Source: Legionellales bacterium UBA4759
Lineage (GTDB): Bacteria > Pseudomonadota > Gammaproteobacteria > Legionellales > Legionellaceae
Assembly: GCA_002403515.1 (NCBI GenBank)
Contig: DHHZ01000006.1
Location: forward strand, 1 to 7,304
Direction: 5' to 3'
DNA length: 7,304 nucleotides
In this document: piece by piece, positions 1 through 7,304 of the stretch
How the letters are laid out: every line of letters begins with the position of its first letter
How positions within the stretch are numbered: the first letter of the stretch is position 1
Translations under genes and position numbers: made by a program
The notes under the pieces: generated by a model
Told to the model about the DNA's origin: nothing
What the model saw: only the letters and a program-made list of their open reading frames with translations
Databases searched by the model: none

Positions 1-853
1 TAGCTGGTTTTCCACCATAAAGCTGAATCACGTCCATGGTTGCCATCGCAAGACCTGCGCCATTGACCATACAACCAATATCACCTTCTAAAGGAATATA
101 ATTCAATTCCCAATCATGTGCACGATTAACACGATCATCTTCTTGTGAAGGATCACGCATGAGTTTTAATTCAGGGTGACGATACAAAGCATTATCATCG
201 ATGTTGATTTTGCCATCTAGGCATAATAATTCACCGCTTTGGGTCACAACCAATGGGTTGATTTCTAAAAGACTCAAGTCGCAGTCGGTGAACATCTTGC
301 CTAAATTCACCATTAACTTGGTGAATACGCCAATTTGTTCTAAAGTAAGACCTAATTTAAAGCCAACTTCACGCGCTTGATAAGGCATGACACCCAACAT
401 TGGGTCAACTTCAACTTTTAAAATCTTTTCAGGGGTTTCTTCTGCGATTTTTTCAATCTCAACACCGCCTTCAGTAGAAGCCATAATCACCATTTTGCCA
501 CAACCGCGATCAATGACAGCACCAAGATACAATTCACGAGCAATCGCACATGTCTCTTCGACTAAGATTGCCGATACAGGTTGTCCATTGGCATCTGTTT
601 GATAGGTCACTAAATTGGTGCCCAATAATTTTTGACAAAAATCAGTGAGTTCTTCGGTTGTTTTAACCACTTTCACGCCACCGGCTTTACCACGACCGCC
701 TGCATGTACTTGCGCTTTAGCAACCCAAGGACCTGCCCCAAGTTGTTGCGCTGCTTGAATAGCTTCAGCAGGAGTAAAAGCGACAAATCCTTTAGGAGCT
801 GGTAAGCCGTACTGTTTAAATAATATTTTTGCCTGATATTCATGCAAATTCAT
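1..853 (-). CDS. sucC: Succinyl-CoA synthetase (ADP-forming) beta subunit, partial (3' end beyond the window)
   Basis: This is the nucleotide-binding beta subunit of succinyl-CoA synthetase, which with SucD (alpha, carrying the phosphorylated histidine) converts succinyl-CoA, ADP or GDP and phosphate to succinate, NTP and CoA in the cytosol. The frame is open from the ATG at 853 to the left edge, giving 284 residues of an expected 388 or so. The protein begins MNLHEYQAK and follows E. coli SucC almost without gaps. ATP-grasp nucleotide-binding residues are at the E. coli positions: Lys46, the Gly-Arg-Gly loop at 53-55, Glu99 and Glu107. The metal ligands Asn199 (in EINPL) and Asp213 (in CLDGK) are also present. 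The missing part is the C-terminal CoA-ligase-type domain, of which only the start (GCMVNGAGLAMATMD and a few residues) is visible. It starts 14 nt after sucB. The assignment is secure; sucD probably follows outside the window. Confidence 0.97.
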   Translation of the reverse strand, partial: MNLHEYQAKILFKQYGLPAPKGFVAFTPAEAIQAAQQLGAGPWVAKAQVHAGGRGKAGGVKVVKTTEELTDFCQKLLGTNLVTYQTDANGQPVSAILVEETCAIARELYLGAVIDRGCGKMVIMASTEGGVEIEKIAEETPEKILKVEVDPMLGVMPYQAREVGFKLGLTLEQIGVFTKLMVNLGKMFTDCDLSLLEINPLVVTQSGELLCLDGKINIDDNALYRHPELKLMRDPSQEDDRVNRAHDWELNYIPLEGDIGCMVNGAGLAMATMDVIQLYGGKPA

Positions 854-860
854 GGAACAT

Positions 861-866
861 TCCTCT
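861..866 (-). promoter_or_regulatory. Ribosome binding site of sucC
   Basis: Read on the minus strand, AGAGGA lies 7 nt before the ATG at 853. It sits in the 14-nt gap and just past the sucB stop codon (868-870), so sucC has its own initiation signal. It supports the ATG at 853 as the start. Confidence 0.75.
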
Positions 867-867
867 A

Positions 868-2028
868 TTATAAATCAAGTAGGAAGCGTGCTGGATCTTC
901 TAACATTTCCTTCACACACACTAAAAATTGAACTGATTCTTTACCATCGACTAAACGATGATCATAAGACAACGCCAAATACATCATAGGACGAATGACC
1001 ACTTGCCCATTTTCAGCAACGGGTCTATCCATAATCTTGTGCATTCCCAAAATACCTGTTTGAGGAGGATTAATGATAGGTGTCGATAACATCGAGCCAA
1101 AAATTCCGCCGTTGGTAATGGTAAATGTACCACCTTGCATATCTTCAATTGCCAATTTGCCATTTCTTGCTTTGGCTGCATAATCTTGGATTTGAAGTTC
1201 AATATCCGCTAAAGACAATGTATCTGCATCACGTAAAACAGGAACCACTAAACCGCGTTCTGTCGATACCGCAATACCAATATCAAAATAACCATGATAA
1301 ACGGTGTCTTGGCCATCAATTGAAGCATTCACTGATGGGAATTTTTTCAAAGCAGCAACAACAGCTTTGGTAAAGAAAGACATAAAGCCTAACTTCACAT
1401 TGTATTTTTTAACAAATTGGTCTTGATACTTTGCACGTAAATCCATCACTGCTTGTAGGTTAACTTCATTGAAAGTTGTTAACATCGCAGTTTCTGTAGA
1501 TGCTTGTACCAATCGCTCTGCAATTTTAGCGCGTAAACGAGTCATGGGCACACGTTTTTCTTCACGAGGACCACCTGTTACAGGCGCACTGGTTTTATTA
1601 GCGACATAATTGCGTACATCTGATGCATTCACGCGACCTTCTTTAGCCAAATGACTAACATCTTTGGTAGAAATATCATTTTCGGCAACCAAGCGACGAA
1701 CCGCAGGCCCTTGTGCTTGCGCTGAAGATGAGGTTTCAGTTGCTTTTGGTTCTTGAACAGCAGCAACAGCAGGCTCAGGATGGGCAGCTGCACCTTCTTC
1801 AATTTTTGCCAAAAGTGCGCCCGATTTAACGACATCACCAGTAGAAACGACAATTTCAGTAATCACACCATCGGCTGGTGATGGAACTTCTAAAACCACT
1901 TTATCGGTTTCTAAATCTACTAAATTTTCATCACGGCTCACACGATCACCGATTTTTTTATGCCAAGTTGCGATGGTAGCATCCGCAACTGACTCTGGTA
2001 ATGCAGGAACTTTTACTTCTATAGACAT
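868..2028 (-). CDS. sucB: 2-Oxoglutarate dehydrogenase E2 component (dihydrolipoyllysine succinyltransferase)
   Basis: This is the E2 core of the 2-oxoglutarate dehydrogenase complex; it moves the succinyl group from E1 to CoA by way of a lipoyl arm. The product has 386 residues (E. coli 405). Domains in order are an N-terminal lipoyl domain (about 1-78) with the lipoylated lysine at 43 in ETDKVVLEV, an Ala/Pro/Glu-rich linker (about 79-106), a peripheral-subunit-binding domain (about 107-142), a second linker, and the catalytic acyltransferase domain (about 155-386). The catalytic motif is YDHRLVDG with His357 and Asp361. The start is the ATG at 2028, because MSIEVKVPALPES matches the family N-terminus and a good Shine-Dalgarno precedes it; a TTG seven codons upstream at 2049 touches the sucA stop and is unlikely. 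The binding domain has an unusual loop (see findings). The E3 partner (lpd) is not encoded here. Confidence 0.97.
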   Translation of the reverse strand: MSIEVKVPALPESVADATIATWHKKIGDRVSRDENLVDLETDKVVLEVPSPADGVITEIVVSTGDVVKSGALLAKIEEGAAAHPEPAVAAVQEPKATETSSSAQAQGPAVRRLVAENDISTKDVSHLAKEGRVNASDVRNYVANKTSAPVTGGPREEKRVPMTRLRAKIAERLVQASTETAMLTTFNEVNLQAVMDLRAKYQDQFVKKYNVKLGFMSFFTKAVVAALKKFPSVNASIDGQDTVYHGYFDIGIAVSTERGLVVPVLRDADTLSLADIELQIQDYAAKARNGKLAIEDMQGGTFTITNGGIFGSMLSTPIINPPQTGILGMHKIMDRPVAENGQVVIRPMMYLALSYDHRLVDGKESVQFLVCVKEMLEDPARFLLDL

Positions 2029-2034
2029 ATCGAT

Positions 2035-2039
2035 TCCTT
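2035..2039 (-). promoter_or_regulatory. Ribosome binding site of sucB
   Basis: AAGGA (within AAAAGGAAT on the minus strand) lies 6 nt before the ATG at 2028, inside the 21-nt gap after the sucA stop. It decides in favour of the ATG at 2028 over the in-frame TTG at 2049, which lies upstream of this site. Confidence 0.75.
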
Positions 2040-2049
2040 TTAGGTTCAA

Positions 2050-4851
2050 TTATTTATCTTGTATTAAAAACGCCGCATCAATGAATGCTTGCTGTTGTTT
2101 AGCATGCAAATAGGGGCTTCCGACAGCAGGTGCCGCTGCAAATTCACGTCCAACGTAACTTAGAGTTTGTTCTTTGAACAAGCAAGCTTGCATATGATGT
2201 TCTGAGGTAAACCATGCGCCTTGATTTTTAGGTTCTTCTTGACACCAAATCACCTCTTTTGCATTAGGATAAGTTGCCATGACTTTTTTCAATTCATCTT
2301 CAGGGAATGGATACAATTGTTCAATACGAACGATTGCAACATTCGAAATATCTTTATCCATTCTTGCTTGTAATAAATCATAGTAAACCTTACCACAGCA
2401 TAAAATGATTTTTTTGACTTGTTCTGGCTTAATTGCTTCAACTTCTGGTATCACGTTTTGGAAAGAACCATGAACGAGATCATCCATACTTGAAACTGCT
2501 AAACGATGACGTAACAAACTCTTAGGTGTCATGACCACCAAAGGCTTACGGTATGGACGAACCATTTGTCGACGCATTAAATGAAAGATTTGTGCAGGTG
2601 TTGTTGGCACACAAACTTGCATGTTGTGTTCAGCACACAATTGCATAAACCGTTCTAAACGAGCAGATGAATGTTCTGGACCCTGTCCTTCGTAACCATG
2701 AGGTAAAAACATGGTTAAACCACATAAGCGGCCCCATTTCTGTTCACCTGAGCTGATGAACTGATCAATCACCACCTGTGCACCGTTGGCAAAATCACCA
2801 AATTGAGCTTCCCATATGACTAAAGCTTCAGGTTCTGAGGCAGCATAACCATATTCGAATGCCAATACTGCTTCTTCTGATAAGACAGAGTCAATGACAG
2901 TAAATGGGTGATTTTGTTTCGTAACAAATTGCTCTAATGGAATGTAAGTTTTACCTGTTTTTTGATCATGCCAGACTGCATGGCGATGAGAGAATGTGCC
3001 ACGTCCACAATCTTGTCCTGATAAACGAACTTCATAACCATCTTCTAGCAAAGATGCGAATCCTAAAGCTTCTGCACAGCCCCAGTTGATGGGTAACTTA
3101 TCTTCAACCATGGCCAATCGATCATTAATGGTTTTTTGAACCACAGAATGCAAACTGAATCCTTCAGGGATATTAGTCATGCGTTTCATCATATCTTGCA
3201 ATCGCGCCATGGGTACACCTGTTTTAGCCGATGTTGTCCAGTCAGCATGCAAATACGGCGCCCAACGAGCTGCACGGTCACCATTTTTGGGCTGTGGTAG
3301 TGTTTCTACCAAAGGCTGTCCCAAATCCATGAGGTTGCGGTAATTATCAACTTCTTGTTTATAAGTTGCTTCATCAATTACACCTTGGGCAATCAATTGT
3401 TTGGCATAAATTTCACGTAACACAGGATGTTGGCGAATCAATTGATACATGAGGGGTTGGGTTAACATCGCCTCATCAGCCTCATTGTGACCTTGACGAC
3501 GGTAACAAACCAAATCAATGACCACATCACGTTTAAAGGTCATGCGATAATCAAGAGCCAATTCTGTTGCAAAAATGACTGCTTCAGGATCATCCCCATT
3601 GACATGTAGCACAGGTGCCTGAACCATTTTGGCCACATCGGTGCAGTAGTTAGAAGAACGGGTATCAATGGCTAAATTGGTGGTAAAACCAACTTGGTTA
3701 TTAATCACAATGTGTACTGTTCCACCTGTAGAATAATTTCTGGCTTGAGAGAAATTAAAGGTTTCCATGACAACACCCTGGCCTGTAAAGGCAGAGTCAC
3801 CATGAATGACAACGGGTACAACCTTGTCTTTTTTATCTAAATTATCATATCGGCAAAGTCTTGCTCGCACGGCCCCTTCAACAACAGGGCTAATGATTTC
3901 TAAATGCGAGGGATTGAATGCCAAAACCGCATGAATTGATTTATCTTTATCAAAAATTAAATCACTGGAATAACCCAAATGGTATTTAACGTCACCGGTA
4001 CGGTTTGTATCGTACTTTCCTTCAAATTCATCATAAAGTAATTTTGGTGCTTTACCGACAATATTGATTAATACGTTAAGACGTCCACGATGCGCCATAC
4101 CAATGACCACATCAGAAACATGTTTTTCACATGAGCGTCTGAGTATGTTTTTTAACATGGGAATTAATGCATCACCACCTTCCAGAGAAAAACGTTTTTG
4201 ACCAACAAATCGTGTGTGCAAATAACGTTCAAATCCATCTGCAGCCACCAATTCTTTTAATAAATCTTTTTTCTGCTCGGCATTGAAGTTCAGACGACCT
4301 TGATGAGTTTCAAAACGTTCTTGCCACCATTTTTTTTCATTCTCATCGGTAATGTGCATGTATTCTAAACCAATGCTACCGCAATAAGTTTTTTTCAATA
4401 GCTCATACAATGCATTAAGGGTAATAGGCTCTTTTGATAAACTAGAACTTACAAAATATTTTTGCTGGTCTGAAAGAGATAAACCATGTGTTTCAGGTTT
4501 TAAAGAAGATAGTTCTTTGGGTTTCTCAATGTTTAAGGGATCAAGTTTGGCCATTAAGTGACCGTAAGCTCTAAAGCTATTGATTAAATCAGTCACTTCA
4601 GCTTGTTTCTCACATCCTGATACAGACACAGTTTGTGTTTTGTTTTGTACCAAAGCTCTAAAATATTCAACGATATCTCGATTGGGCGACTCAATACCTG
4701 CTGCTCCACGAGACAATTGGTCAAACATTTGACGCCAATCGTTGGGAATACTATTGGGGTTACATAAATAGTCATCATATAAATCATCAATATATGCCAT
4801 ACTACCAGCAGAAAGATAACTATTTTCCAAAAGTTCCTGCATACTACTCAT
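2050..4851 (-). CDS. sucA: 2-Oxoglutarate dehydrogenase E1 component, thiamine diphosphate dependent
   Basis: This E1 subunit decarboxylates 2-oxoglutarate and transfers the succinyl group to the lipoyl arm of SucB, the rate-setting entry step of the complex. It has 933 residues from the ATG at 4851, the same length as E. coli SucA. The N-terminal segment (about 5-47, ENSYLSAGS to DWRQMFDQL) is the conserved region involved in E2 binding. Family motifs follow: IGLEYMHI near 160, FVGQKRFSLEGGDALIP near 215-231, and the active-site AHRGRLNVL near 253-261 and NPSHLE near 313-318. The thiamine diphosphate and Mg site is GDSAFTGQG at about 351-359 with NNQVGFTT near 384. C-terminal transketolase-like motifs are GRGTFSHRHAVWHDQ near 617, YEGQGPEHSSARLERF near 720 and TPKSLLRHRLAVS near 775. 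It is intact and lies between sdhB and sucB. The alternative starts are GTG at 4854 and ATG at 4842. Confidence 0.97.
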   Translation of the reverse strand: MSSMQELLENSYLSAGSMAYIDDLYDDYLCNPNSIPNDWRQMFDQLSRGAAGIESPNRDIVEYFRALVQNKTQTVSVSGCEKQAEVTDLINSFRAYGHLMAKLDPLNIEKPKELSSLKPETHGLSLSDQQKYFVSSSLSKEPITLNALYELLKKTYCGSIGLEYMHITDENEKKWWQERFETHQGRLNFNAEQKKDLLKELVAADGFERYLHTRFVGQKRFSLEGGDALIPMLKNILRRSCEKHVSDVVIGMAHRGRLNVLINIVGKAPKLLYDEFEGKYDTNRTGDVKYHLGYSSDLIFDKDKSIHAVLAFNPSHLEIISPVVEGAVRARLCRYDNLDKKDKVVPVVIHGDSAFTGQGVVMETFNFSQARNYSTGGTVHIVINNQVGFTTNLAIDTRSSNYCTDVAKMVQAPVLHVNGDDPEAVIFATELALDYRMTFKRDVVIDLVCYRRQGHNEADEAMLTQPLMYQLIRQHPVLREIYAKQLIAQGVIDEATYKQEVDNYRNLMDLGQPLVETLPQPKNGDRAARWAPYLHADWTTSAKTGVPMARLQDMMKRMTNIPEGFSLHSVVQKTINDRLAMVEDKLPINWGCAEALGFASLLEDGYEVRLSGQDCGRGTFSHRHAVWHDQKTGKTYIPLEQFVTKQNHPFTVIDSVLSEEAVLAFEYGYAASEPEALVIWEAQFGDFANGAQVVIDQFISSGEQKWGRLCGLTMFLPHGYEGQGPEHSSARLERFMQLCAEHNMQVCVPTTPAQIFHLMRRQMVRPYRKPLVVMTPKSLLRHRLAVSSMDDLVHGSFQNVIPEVEAIKPEQVKKIILCCGKVYYDLLQARMDKDISNVAIVRIEQLYPFPEDELKKVMATYPNAKEVIWCQEEPKNQGAWFTSEHHMQACLFKEQTLSYVGREFAAAPAVGSPYLHAKQQQAFIDAAFLIQDK

Positions 4852-4860
4852 CACATCTTG

Positions 4861-4864
4861 CTCC
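4861..4864 (-). promoter_or_regulatory. Ribosome binding site of sucA
   Basis: GGAG on the minus strand lies 9 nt before the ATG at 4851 and 6 nt before an in-frame GTG at 4854. It is 18 nt from the next in-frame ATG at 4842, too far for efficient use. It therefore favours initiation at 4851 (or 4854). It sits in the 20-nt gap after the sdhB stop (4872-4874). Confidence 0.65.
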
Positions 4865-4871
4865 GGGTTAA

Positions 4872-5594
4872 TCAGCTTTGTTTATCCAACATCATTTGAC
4901 GAATTTCGCCAATAGCCGCTGTTGGATTAAGTCCTTTTGGACAAACACTTGCACAGTTCATAATGGTTCGGCAACGGAATACACTGAATGGATCTTGTAA
5001 ACCAGCCAAACGTTTCTGAGTGGCGCCATCACGACTATCCGCTAGGAAACGCCAAGCTTGTAACAAACCAGCAGGTCCAACAAACTTGTCAGGATTCCAC
5101 CAAAATGATGGACATGAACTGGTGCAACATGCACATAAAATACATTCATAAAGACCATCTAACTTTGCTCTATCTTCAGGAGATTGCAAACGCTCTGTCG
5201 CAGGCGCTTCTTGCGCTGGCTGCAAATAAGGTTCGATTCGCTCATATTGTTGATAGAATTGAGTCATATCGACCACTAAATCTCGAATCACAGGAAAACC
5301 TGGTAGAGGACGAATCACAATAGTTTGCGTGTGGAATTTCGATAAAGCACTAATACATGCCAAACCGTTGCTACCATTGATATTCATACCATCAGAGCCA
5401 CAAACGCCCTCTCTGCAAGAACGACGAAAAGTTAAAGTTGGATCTTGTTCAGCCTTCAAACGCTCAAGCAATGTTAAAATTTTTGGATCTGAGCCACTTT
5501 CAACTTGGATATTGAAATCTTGCATATAAGGCTTTTTATCCACTTCTGGATTGTATCGGTAAATAGATACTTTAATGGTTTGATGATCAGCCAT
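4872..5594 (-). CDS. sdhB: Succinate dehydrogenase iron-sulfur subunit
   Basis: This subunit carries electrons from the FAD of SdhA through three Fe-S clusters to the quinone site at the membrane anchor, on the cytoplasmic face. It has 240 residues (E. coli 238). The N-terminal ferredoxin-like domain has the [2Fe-2S] ligands Cys60, Cys65, Asp68 and Cys80 (CREGVCGSDG then LAC), with Asp in the third place as in E. coli. The C-terminal domain has [4Fe-4S] ligands Cys151, Cys154, Cys157 and Cys218, and [3Fe-4S] ligands Cys161, Cys208 and Cys214. Trp166 in CPSFWWNPDK matches the quinone-site Trp164 of E. coli. The residue after Cys208 is Arg, where E. coli has His207. The start is the ATG at 5594 (MADHQTIKVSIYRYNP), supported by a Shine-Dalgarno; an in-frame TTG at 5633 lies inside sdhA and has no such support. 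It begins 13 nt after sdhA. Confidence 0.97.
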   Translation of the reverse strand: MADHQTIKVSIYRYNPEVDKKPYMQDFNIQVESGSDPKILTLLERLKAEQDPTLTFRRSCREGVCGSDGMNINGSNGLACISALSKFHTQTIVIRPLPGFPVIRDLVVDMTQFYQQYERIEPYLQPAQEAPATERLQSPEDRAKLDGLYECILCACCTSSCPSFWWNPDKFVGPAGLLQAWRFLADSRDGATQKRLAGLQDPFSVFRCRTIMNCASVCPKGLNPTAAIGEIRQMMLDKQS

Positions 5595-5602
5595 AATTTT
5601 TA

Positions 5603-5608
5603 TCCTCT
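5603..5608 (-). promoter_or_regulatory. Ribosome binding site of sdhB, overlapping the sdhA stop codon
   Basis: AGAGGA on the minus strand lies 8 nt before the ATG at 5594. The sdhA stop codon TAA (5608-5610) runs straight into it as TAAGAGGA, so ribosomes finishing sdhA end on the sdhB initiation signal. This arrangement suggests translational coupling and fixes the sdhB start at 5594. Confidence 0.75.
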
Positions 5609-7304
5609 TAATAAACACGCTCTTTAGGTTCAAAAGGCGGTACTGAGTTGGGTTGCATATTCACAGGACGATAATCAATGGAATCTTCTGCTGCAAAATA
5701 TAAAGTATGCTTAATCCAGTTTTCATCATCGCGTTTTGGAAAATCTTCACGACTATGAGCACCACGACTTTCAGTTCTAGCTAAAGCACTTTTTGCAGTT
5801 GCATAGGCCGTTGCCATTAAATTATCTAGCTCTAGTGCTGCAATTCGCTCGGTGTTAAATATTTTACTTTTATCATCAAGATAAGCACCTGCTAAACGTT
5901 CACGTAAAGCATCCAAACGTTTAATGCCTTGTTCCATGACTTGACCTGTTCTAAATACTCCAAAGTCTTCTTGCATCACTTTTTGCATTTCAGCACGCAA
6001 TTGAGGAATGGTATCGCCCTTGGATGAGTTTTCCCATCGATAGTATCGAGCCATAGCTAAATCCAAATCTTCACCAGTGTAACCTGCAAATTCTGGTAGG
6101 TCATTGGTTGATACATGAATACCAGCAGCTCTTCCAAATACCACCAAATCTAGTAATGAATTGCCACCCAAGCGATTTGCACCGTGCACAGATACACAGG
6201 CACATTCACCCACAGCGTAAAGACCTTCAACCACAGAATCTTTTCCATGAGAATGTTTAATCACTTGACCATTCATGTTGGTTGGAATACCGCCCATGGT
6301 GTAATGACATGTTGGTACAACTGGAATTGGTTCAACAATCGGATCAACACCAGCAAATTCAATGGAAAGTTCACGAATACCAGGTAATCGGCTCTTAATC
6401 AAATCAGCACCCAAATGATCTAATTTAAGTTTTACGAAAGGCACAGAATAAGCGCTCTCAAAGCCGCGACCTGCTCTAATTTCAAGAGCAATCGAACGTG
6501 CAACAACATCTCGTGATGCTAAATCTTTCGCATGAGGTGCATAACGCTCCATGAAGCGCTCACCATCTTTATTGATAAGATATCCGCCTTCACCTCGACA
6601 TCCTTCGGTAACTAATGTTCCCGCGCCAGCAATCCCTGTCGGATGGAATTGCCACATTTCCATATCTTGTAATGGAATGCCAGCTCTCAATACCATACCA
6701 AAACCATCACCAGTATTAATGTGGGCATTGGTGGTTGATTGGAAAATTCGACCTGCGCCACCTGTTGCTAAAATACATACGCGCGATTCAAAGAAAACCA
6801 CTTCGCCAGTTTCGATACATAAAGCCATGACACCTGCGATGCGGCCTTGCGCATTCATCACAAAATCAAGCGCGTACCATTCGCTAAAAACATGAGTATG
6901 GGCTTTAATGTTTTGCTGATACAAGGTGTGTAATAATGCATGACCTGTTCTGTCTGCAGCTGCAGCTGTTCTTGCGGCTTGTTCACCACCAAAATTTTTG
7001 GATTGTCCACCAAAAGGTCTTTGGTAAATTTTACCATTGTCCATTCGAGAAAACGGTAGACCCATATGTTCTAATTCATAAACAACTTCAGGTCCTGTTT
7101 TACACAAATATTCAATACAGTCTTGGTCACCAATGTAATCTGCACCTTTGACTGTATCATACATGTGCCAACGCCAATCGTCTTCACCAGAATTACCCAA
7201 AGCGACTGTAATACCGCCTTGTGCTGAAACGGTGTGAGAACGTGTTGGAAATACTTTTGATAATAAGGCAACTTTTAAGCCTGAATTTGCCAACTGAAGT
7301 GCTG
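5608..7304 (-). CDS. sdhA: Succinate dehydrogenase flavoprotein subunit, partial (5' end beyond the window)
   Basis: This is the catalytic subunit of succinate:quinone reductase; it oxidises succinate to fumarate with covalently bound FAD and passes electrons to SdhB. The frame is open to the right edge and shows 564 residues, starting at the equivalent of E. coli residue 23. About 22 N-terminal residues, including the first glycine-rich FAD-binding motif, are outside the window. Visible residue 23 in RSHTVSAQGG is the histidine that carries the flavin (E. coli His45). Dicarboxylate-site residues are present: His220 in FHPTGIAGAG (E. coli His242), Arg264 in SRDVVARS (Arg286, the proton-transfer residue), His333 in CHYTMGG (His354) and Arg377 in GANRLGG (Arg399). 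The C-terminal ESRGAHSREDFP and RDDENW motifs are intact. The TTG at 7293 is an internal leucine, not a start. sdhC and sdhD probably lie just upstream, off the right edge. Confidence 0.97.
   Translation of the reverse strand, partial: ALQLANSGLKVALLSKVFPTRSHTVSAQGGITVALGNSGEDDWRWHMYDTVKGADYIGDQDCIEYLCKTGPEVVYELEHMGLPFSRMDNGKIYQRPFGGQSKNFGGEQAARTAAAADRTGHALLHTLYQQNIKAHTHVFSEWYALDFVMNAQGRIAGVMALCIETGEVVFFESRVCILATGGAGRIFQSTTNAHINTGDGFGMVLRAGIPLQDMEMWQFHPTGIAGAGTLVTEGCRGEGGYLINKDGERFMERYAPHAKDLASRDVVARSIALEIRAGRGFESAYSVPFVKLKLDHLGADLIKSRLPGIRELSIEFAGVDPIVEPIPVVPTCHYTMGGIPTNMNGQVIKHSHGKDSVVEGLYAVGECACVSVHGANRLGGNSLLDLVVFGRAAGIHVSTNDLPEFAGYTGEDLDLAMARYYRWENSSKGDTIPQLRAEMQKVMQEDFGVFRTGQVMEQGIKRLDALRERLAGAYLDDKSKIFNTERIAALELDNLMATAYATAKSALARTESRGAHSREDFPKRDDENWIKHTLYFAAEDSIDYRPVNMQPNSVPPFEPKERVY

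Noticed and set aside
2026..2049. Upstream TTG start for sucB, adding seven residues
   Set aside because: The TTG directly touches the sucA stop, the added residues are not part of the family N-terminus, and the Shine-Dalgarno lies downstream of it and in front of the ATG at 2028.
4988..5323. 111-codon open frame on the plus strand inside sdhB
   Set aside because: It is antisense to the Fe-S cluster region of sdhB and has no recognisable domain; the sequence is fully explained by sdhB.
5592..5633. Upstream TTG start for sdhB, adding thirteen residues
   Set aside because: It would overlap the end of sdhA, lacks a Shine-Dalgarno and adds a non-homologous segment; the ATG at 5594 gives a protein of family length.
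2039..5633. Shared 11-base string TTTAGGTTCAA at 2039-2049 and 5623-5633, both shortly upstream of a gene start
   Set aside because: The second copy codes for the conserved C-terminus of sdhA, the strings are short, and no further copies or symmetry were seen. Chance similarity is the simplest explanation.
6551..6895. 114-codon open frame on the plus strand inside sdhA
   Set aside because: It lies wholly antisense to a highly conserved stretch of sdhA, its product resembles no known protein to me, and no ribosome binding site or independent signal was found. It is a shadow of the real gene.
1..7304. Search for a novel system, mobile element, CRISPR array, tRNA or terminator hairpin
   Set aside because: Nearly every base is in one of five conserved TCA-cycle genes, the gaps are 13 to 21 nt, and no repeats, foreign gene or hairpin followed by a T run was seen.

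Overview
The window is a stretch of core TCA-cycle genes, all on the minus strand and read from the right edge to the left: sdhA (5' end cut off by the window), sdhB, sucA, sucB and sucC (3' end cut off). Together they encode the soluble subunits of succinate dehydrogenase, the E1 and E2 components of 2-oxoglutarate dehydrogenase, and the beta subunit of succinyl-CoA synthetase.

The gene order matches the sdhCDAB-sucABCD cluster of gammaproteobacteria, and every protein aligns with its E. coli counterpart over all visible length. Base composition is AT-rich (about 40 % G+C by eye) with many A/T-ending codons. This fits a moderately AT-rich gammaproteobacterium, for example a relative of Legionella or Coxiella, which carry the same gene order. 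That placement is an inference; no genus can be fixed from the sequence.

Layout in transcription order: sdhA stop at 5608; 13-nt gap; sdhB 5594-4872; 20-nt gap; sucA 4851-2050; 21-nt gap; sucB 2028-868; 14-nt gap; sucC from 853 off the left edge. Each downstream gene has its own Shine-Dalgarno sequence in the short gap. No gap is long enough for an obvious promoter or terminator, so the five genes look like one transcript whose promoter lies upstream of sdhA (probably before sdhC) and whose end lies beyond sucC (probably after sucD). There is no stretch over about 25 bases without a gene.

The products catalyse consecutive steps: 2-oxoglutarate to succinyl-CoA (SucA, SucB and an E3 lipoamide dehydrogenase not encoded here), succinyl-CoA to succinate with nucleotide triphosphate formation (SucC with SucD), and succinate to fumarate with electrons passed to quinone (SdhA and SdhB with the membrane anchors SdhC and SdhD). 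I see no mobile element, RNA gene, CRISPR, defence gene or novel system. The points worth a second look are small: a diverged loop in the SucB peripheral-subunit-binding domain, an arginine at the SdhB position of the E. coli haem-contacting histidine, a compact sdhB-sucA junction, and overlapping candidate starts for sucA.
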